Position numbers and translations under genes: made by a program
Shown: piece after piece, positions 5,015-7,303 of the stretch
Layout of the letters: the number at the start of each line of letters is the position of its first letter
How positions within the stretch are numbered: position 1 is the first letter of the stretch
Source of the DNA: an uncultured Fibrobacter sp.
GTDB lineage: Bacteria > Fibrobacterota > Fibrobacteria > Fibrobacterales > Fibrobacteraceae
Direction of reading: 5' to 3'
DNA length: 7,303 nucleotides
Assembly (NCBI GenBank): GCA_947306025.1
Contig: CAMZFJ010000082.1
Coordinates: 1 to 7,303, forward strand
The notes under the pieces: generated by a model
The model's input: the letters and a program-made list of their open reading frames with translations, nothing else
The model's database searches: none
What the model was told of the DNA's origin: nothing

Positions 5015-5917
5015 TTAGCCGAAAAAACCGGGTTGCGAGCCTCCATTGCTCGCGAACAGGTCTGGGGTTTCGTCTTGCGGTTTGTTTTCGGGCTGAGCGG
5101 CAGGAACTTCAGGCTGTTCTGCGACCGGCTCGCTGATATTGAATTCGGTGCCGAGCTCATTTTCGATGGTGGAAAGGAGCTGCTGGAACTTGGTCTGGGC
5201 TTCGGCAATTTCGTTGCTCTGGCTCTGGACTTGACCATTGAGGTTGTCAATGATATCGTTCTTTTCGGCTACTTGACCATTCAGGCAATCGATGATGTTG
5301 TTCTTTTCGTTTACCTGTTCATTGAGCGAATCAATGATGCTATTCTTTTCGGCAACTTGTCCGTTGAGCGAATCGATGATGCTGTTCTTTTCGTTGACTT
5401 GTCCGTTGAGCGAATCGATGATGCTGTTCTTTTCGTTGACTTGTCCGTTAAGAGAATTGATGATGTTGTTCTTTTCGGCAACTTGTCCGTTGAGGGAATC
5501 GATAATGCCATTCTTCTCGGCAACTTGTCCGTTAAGGGAATTGATGGCGTTGTCTTTTTCTGCGGCTTTTCCGTTAAGAGCGTCGATGATTCCATTCTTT
5601 TCTGCAATCTGTGCATTGAGGGAATCAATAATGCCGTTCTTTTCGTTAATCTGTCCGTTCAGGCTATCGATAGCGCGGCTTTTTTCGTTGATGGCTTCGT
5701 CCTGAGCGGCTGCTTGGTTGGCGCGTGCGTTGAGGGCCGCTTCGCAGTCAGCAATCTTTGCGTTGGCAGAATCTAACAGATTTTTTTGGTTTTCGGCCTG
5801 TGCCTTGGCGCCTTCGAGAAGTTGCTTTAGCTTAGCGTTTTCTTCACGCAGGGCGCGGACCGTTCCAAGGACTCCTTCCACTTTCTGCGACAACAAGTTC
5901 ATGCTTTCAAAATTCAT
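5015..5917 (-). CDS. ZapB-like coiled-coil protein with eleven 14-residue repeats
   Basis: 300 residues. GGAG lies five bases before the ATG at 5917. Residues about 3-36 (FESMNLLSQKVEGVLGTVRA, then LREENAKLKQLL) resemble the opening of ZapB, a short coiled coil that partners ZapA. After a helical linker (37-77), residues 78-231 are eleven consecutive 14-residue units of the type EKNSIIDSLNGQVN. Hydrophobic residues fall at coiled-coil a/d positions (I, L, V, then Lys), so each unit is two heptads with a conserved Asn-Gly. A last helix (about 232-255) leads to a Pro/Glu/Gln-rich, probably disordered tail (261-286) ending DLFASNGGSQPGFFG. There is no signal peptide or membrane segment. ZapB itself is about 80 residues, so this is far longer. 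Position directly upstream of zapA supports a division role; the ZapB relationship is inference from the N-terminus and context. Confidence 0.7.
   Translation of the reverse strand: MNFESMNLLSQKVEGVLGTVRALREENAKLKQLLEGAKAQAENQKNLLDSANAKIADCEAALNARANQAAAQDEAINEKSRAIDSLNGQINEKNGIIDSLNAQIAEKNGIIDALNGKAAEKDNAINSLNGQVAEKNGIIDSLNGQVAEKNNIINSLNGQVNEKNSIIDSLNGQVNEKNSIIDSLNGQVAEKNSIIDSLNEQVNEKNNIIDCLNGQVAEKNDIIDNLNGQVQSQSNEIAEAQTKFQQLLSTIENELGTEFNISEPVAEQPEVPAAQPENKPQDETPDLFASNGGSQPGFFG
5225..5686 (-). repeat. Tandem array of eleven 42-bp units inside the ZapB-like gene
   Basis: Eleven units of exactly 42 bp encode the 14-residue repeats without a frame break. Most units differ by several bases, but 5359-5400 and 5401-5442 are identical over all 42 bp, which marks a recent duplication. 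The outermost units (EKSRAIDSLNGQIN first, EKNDIIDNLNGQVQ last in the protein) are the most diverged. The array also keeps long false reading frames open on the + strand. Confidence 0.93.
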
Positions 5918-6048
5918 TTTATCTCCATATTAAAATGTCGGGGGTGCAAAACTTACCTATGTAAGATATATAAAATTTTGATGTTGCAAGATTGTTAGAA
6001 AATGTAAAAACGAAGCAAAAAACGGCTATTACGCTGTCTAACCTTGCA

Positions 6049-6085
6049 TGTCATTCTGGAGGCCATAGGCCGATAGAATCCATTA
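6049..6085 (+). repeat. Dispersed structured repeat, copy 2
   Basis: Starts TGTCAT and ends CCATTA like copy 1 at 3236-3274. The outer stem is ATTCT (6053-6057) with AGAAT (6075-6079), the internal loop GGA (6058-6060) facing GAT (6072-6074), and the inner stem GGCC (6061-6064) with GGCC (6068-6071), loop ATA. Both stems differ from copy 1 yet still pair, while the GGA/GAT loop is identical. It lies 32 nt before the uvrC start and may be in its leader. Confidence 0.75.
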
Positions 6086-6088
6086 CAA

Positions 6089-6105
6089 ATAGAAATAAAT
6101 TCTAT
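6089..6105 (+). promoter_or_regulatory. Leader hairpin before uvrC, overlapping an alternative pairing
   Basis: ATAGAA (6089-6094) and TTCTAT (6100-6105) form a 6-bp stem with a 5-nt loop, 12 bases before the uvrC ATG. The right arm, as ATTCTATC (6099-6106), is also a perfect 8-base complement of GATAGAAT (6072-6079), the 3' arm of the repeat just upstream. The RNA can therefore take two mutually exclusive folds. A function is speculative. Confidence 0.3.
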
Positions 6106-6117
6106 CTTCTAAAAGTC

Positions 6118-7303
6118 ATGATCCCTGTAAGTGAACATATTGAGCGTCGCCTGGCAGAACTCCCTCTATTGCCGGGGGTTTACATCATGAAGAACGCTCA
6201 GGGGAAAATTATTTATATCGGCAAAGCGAAAGTTCTCAAGAACCGCGTGTCGAGCTACTTCGACGGGAGTGACCATGCCGGTCATCGCGCGGCCACTTTG
6301 ATGCTCCCGTACATCCGCGACATCGAATGGATTATCACGGAAAGCGAAACGGAAGCGCTTATTCTCGAAGCGAACTTGATTCGCAAGCATACGCCCAAGT
6401 ACAACGTGCTCTTGAAGGACGACAAGCACTTTCCGTATTTGGCGTTCTCCGTGAATGAACCGTTCCCGCGATTGTTCTTGAGCCGCTCCGTGAAGAAAGA
6501 TGGATGCCTGTATTACGGCCCTTACATGAGTTCGCGAATGATCCGCCAATTGCAAGATATTGCCGCTAGGTTGTTCAAAATACGTGAATGCAAGTTGAAG
6601 CTCCCGATGAATCGCCCTGTGCGTCCTTGCCTCAATTACCACATCGGCCGTTGCGAAGCGCCGTGCGCAGGGCTCGTGACCCGCGAGGAATACCGCAAAA
6701 AAGTGGCGCAGACGCAAATGCTCTTGGGCGGTAAACGCGACGATCTGATCGACCTTTGGGAACGCGAAATGCTCGAAGCGAGCGAACGCATGGATTTCGA
6801 GACCGCGGCCAAAAAGCGCGATGCGATTCAGGCGCTCAAGGCGACAAGTGCGCACCAGAAAACGGACGTGTCCGATGCAAGCCTCAGCATGGACGTGATT
6901 TCGTTGAAGCGTAACGGCACGATGGCTGCCGCCGTGATTTTTGAATACCGCAACGGCGTACTTTGCGGGCGCCGCCATTATCGCTTGGAATGCAAACTCG
7001 AAGATGACGAGACTGAAATTTTCAGCCAGATGGTAGTGCAGTGGTACATGGACGTGGAATTTATTCCGGGCGAAATTGCGACAGATGTTCCCCTGCCCGA
7101 AGATTTGGCGGAACGCGAATCGATGGAACAGGCGCTGGCTTCGAAAACAAATCATAAGGTCGTGCTGACGAATCCGCAGCGTGGCGAAAAGCTCGGATTC
7201 CTGAAACTTGCCGCTGCGAATGCCGACATGATTCTCGTGGAAATGCGTGCCGAAGTGCAGAAGTACAGCGAAATCGACAGTAGCGTTTTTGAACTGCAAA
7301 AAG
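6118..7303 (+). CDS. uvrC: UvrABC excinuclease subunit C, N-terminal two thirds (partial)
   Basis: The frame from ATG 6118 is open to the window edge, giving 395 of the usual 600 or so residues. The GIY-YIG nuclease domain (about 15-100) shows G20-V-Y22, Y33-I-G35, the catalytic-type R43 and a conserved Glu in the TESETEALILEANLI stretch (probably E79); it makes the 3' incision. Four cysteines, C158, C171, C179 and C183 (RECK, RPCL, GRCE, APCA), match in position and spacing the iron-sulfur ligands of E. coli UvrC. The UVR motif that binds UvrB is about 209-243 (LWEREMLEASERMDFETAAK). The C-terminal RNase H-like domain, which makes the 5' incision, has begun by the edge (RGEKLGFLKLAAANADMILV). 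UvrC cuts damaged DNA on both sides of the lesion in nucleotide excision repair. No Shine-Dalgarno sequence precedes the ATG, but the reading frame and family N-terminus support this start. Confidence 0.95.
   Translation, partial: MIPVSEHIERRLAELPLLPGVYIMKNAQGKIIYIGKAKVLKNRVSSYFDGSDHAGHRAATLMLPYIRDIEWIITESETEALILEANLIRKHTPKYNVLLKDDKHFPYLAFSVNEPFPRLFLSRSVKKDGCLYYGPYMSSRMIRQLQDIAARLFKIRECKLKLPMNRPVRPCLNYHIGRCEAPCAGLVTREEYRKKVAQTQMLLGGKRDDLIDLWEREMLEASERMDFETAAKKRDAIQALKATSAHQKTDVSDASLSMDVISLKRNGTMAAAVIFEYRNGVLCGRRHYRLECKLEDDETEIFSQMVVQWYMDVEFIPGEIATDVPLPEDLAERESMEQALASKTNHKVVLTNPQRGEKLGFLKLAAANADMILVEMRAEVQKYSEIDSSVFELQK

Larger units (their letters stand above)
5918..6117. other. Divergent intergenic region between the ZapB-like gene and uvrC
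   Basis: Two hundred A+T-rich bases that must hold the promoters of both divergent genes. On the left it has GGAG for the minus gene (5923-5926) and a short inverted repeat CTTAC (5952-5956) / GTAAG (5961-5965) within a TATATA-rich stretch. TTGCAA at 5984-5989 could be a -35 in either direction, but no -10 element at good spacing is convincing. On the right lie the second structured repeat and a small hairpin before uvrC. I see no small reading frame or RNA gene. Confidence 0.5.

Noticed and set aside
5225..5686. The regular 42-bp array as a CRISPR-like locus
   Set aside because: There are no unique spacers between repeats; the units are contiguous, in frame and code for coiled-coil heptads.
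4991..5776. A 261-codon + strand frame with apparent repeats, plus a second shorter one
   Set aside because: These are the complement of the 42-bp array. The minus-strand frame has a good ribosome binding site, coiled-coil heptads and a sensible N-terminus, so the + strand frames stay open only because the repeat unit lacks stops there.
6166..7299. A 377-codon open frame on the minus strand opposite uvrC
   Set aside because: It is antisense to a clear UvrC frame with intact GIY-YIG, cysteine and UVR motifs; its product is an artefact-like His/Phe/Arg-rich sequence with no recognisable domain.

Overview
The window looks like a piece of a Fibrobacter-type chromosome (phylum Fibrobacterota). 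This rests on the gene set (rpoN, hpf, HPr kinase, an MCE protein, DksA, ZapA, UvrC), a Gram-negative style lipid-transport protein, and moderate G+C coding DNA with very A+T-rich gaps. It is an impression from gene content, not a database match. Everything seen is core chromosome: there is no insertion sequence, phage gene, CRISPR array or tRNA.

Left part, + strand (1-2625): the 3' end of rpoN (sigma-54) with its RpoN box, an A+T-rich hairpin, then a tight group hpf - hprK - mlaD-like. hpf and hprK overlap by 1 nt (TAATG), and hprK and mlaD by 8 nt, so the three are almost certainly co-transcribed and translationally coupled. This resembles the proteobacterial rpoN-hpf-ptsN locus, with an HPr kinase/phosphorylase where ptsN would be expected. 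Middle (2626-3308): a monocistronic DksA/TraR-type transcription factor with its own promoter, followed by a structured repeat and a strong intrinsic terminator. A serine beta-lactamase-fold hydrolase (3328-4368, minus strand) converges on it.

Cell-division and RNA cluster, minus strand (4380-5917): in transcription order, a ZapB-like coiled-coil protein enlarged by eleven 14-residue repeats, zapA, a terminator, and then an apparently gene-free stretch. That stretch has all the parts of a small RNA gene: a sigma-70-type promoter, a start site exactly at the first base of a long closing helix, a 6S-like rod with a central bubble, and a U-run at the end. A 6S RNA gene (ssrS) lies directly downstream of zapA in E. 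coli and relatives, so structure and position both point to a 6S RNA. This is the most interesting item in the window. The hydrolase gene starts 12 nt after the U-run.

Right part, + strand (5918-7303): an A+T-rich gap with a second copy of the structured repeat, then the first 395 codons of uvrC (nucleotide excision repair), running off the edge. The two repeat copies differ by compensatory changes in both helices while an internal GGA/GAT loop is unchanged, which is evidence for a selected or mobile folded element. Several themes here (sigma-54, 6S RNA, DksA, HPF) concern stationary-phase and nutrient-dependent control of transcription and translation, but the linkage may be accidental.
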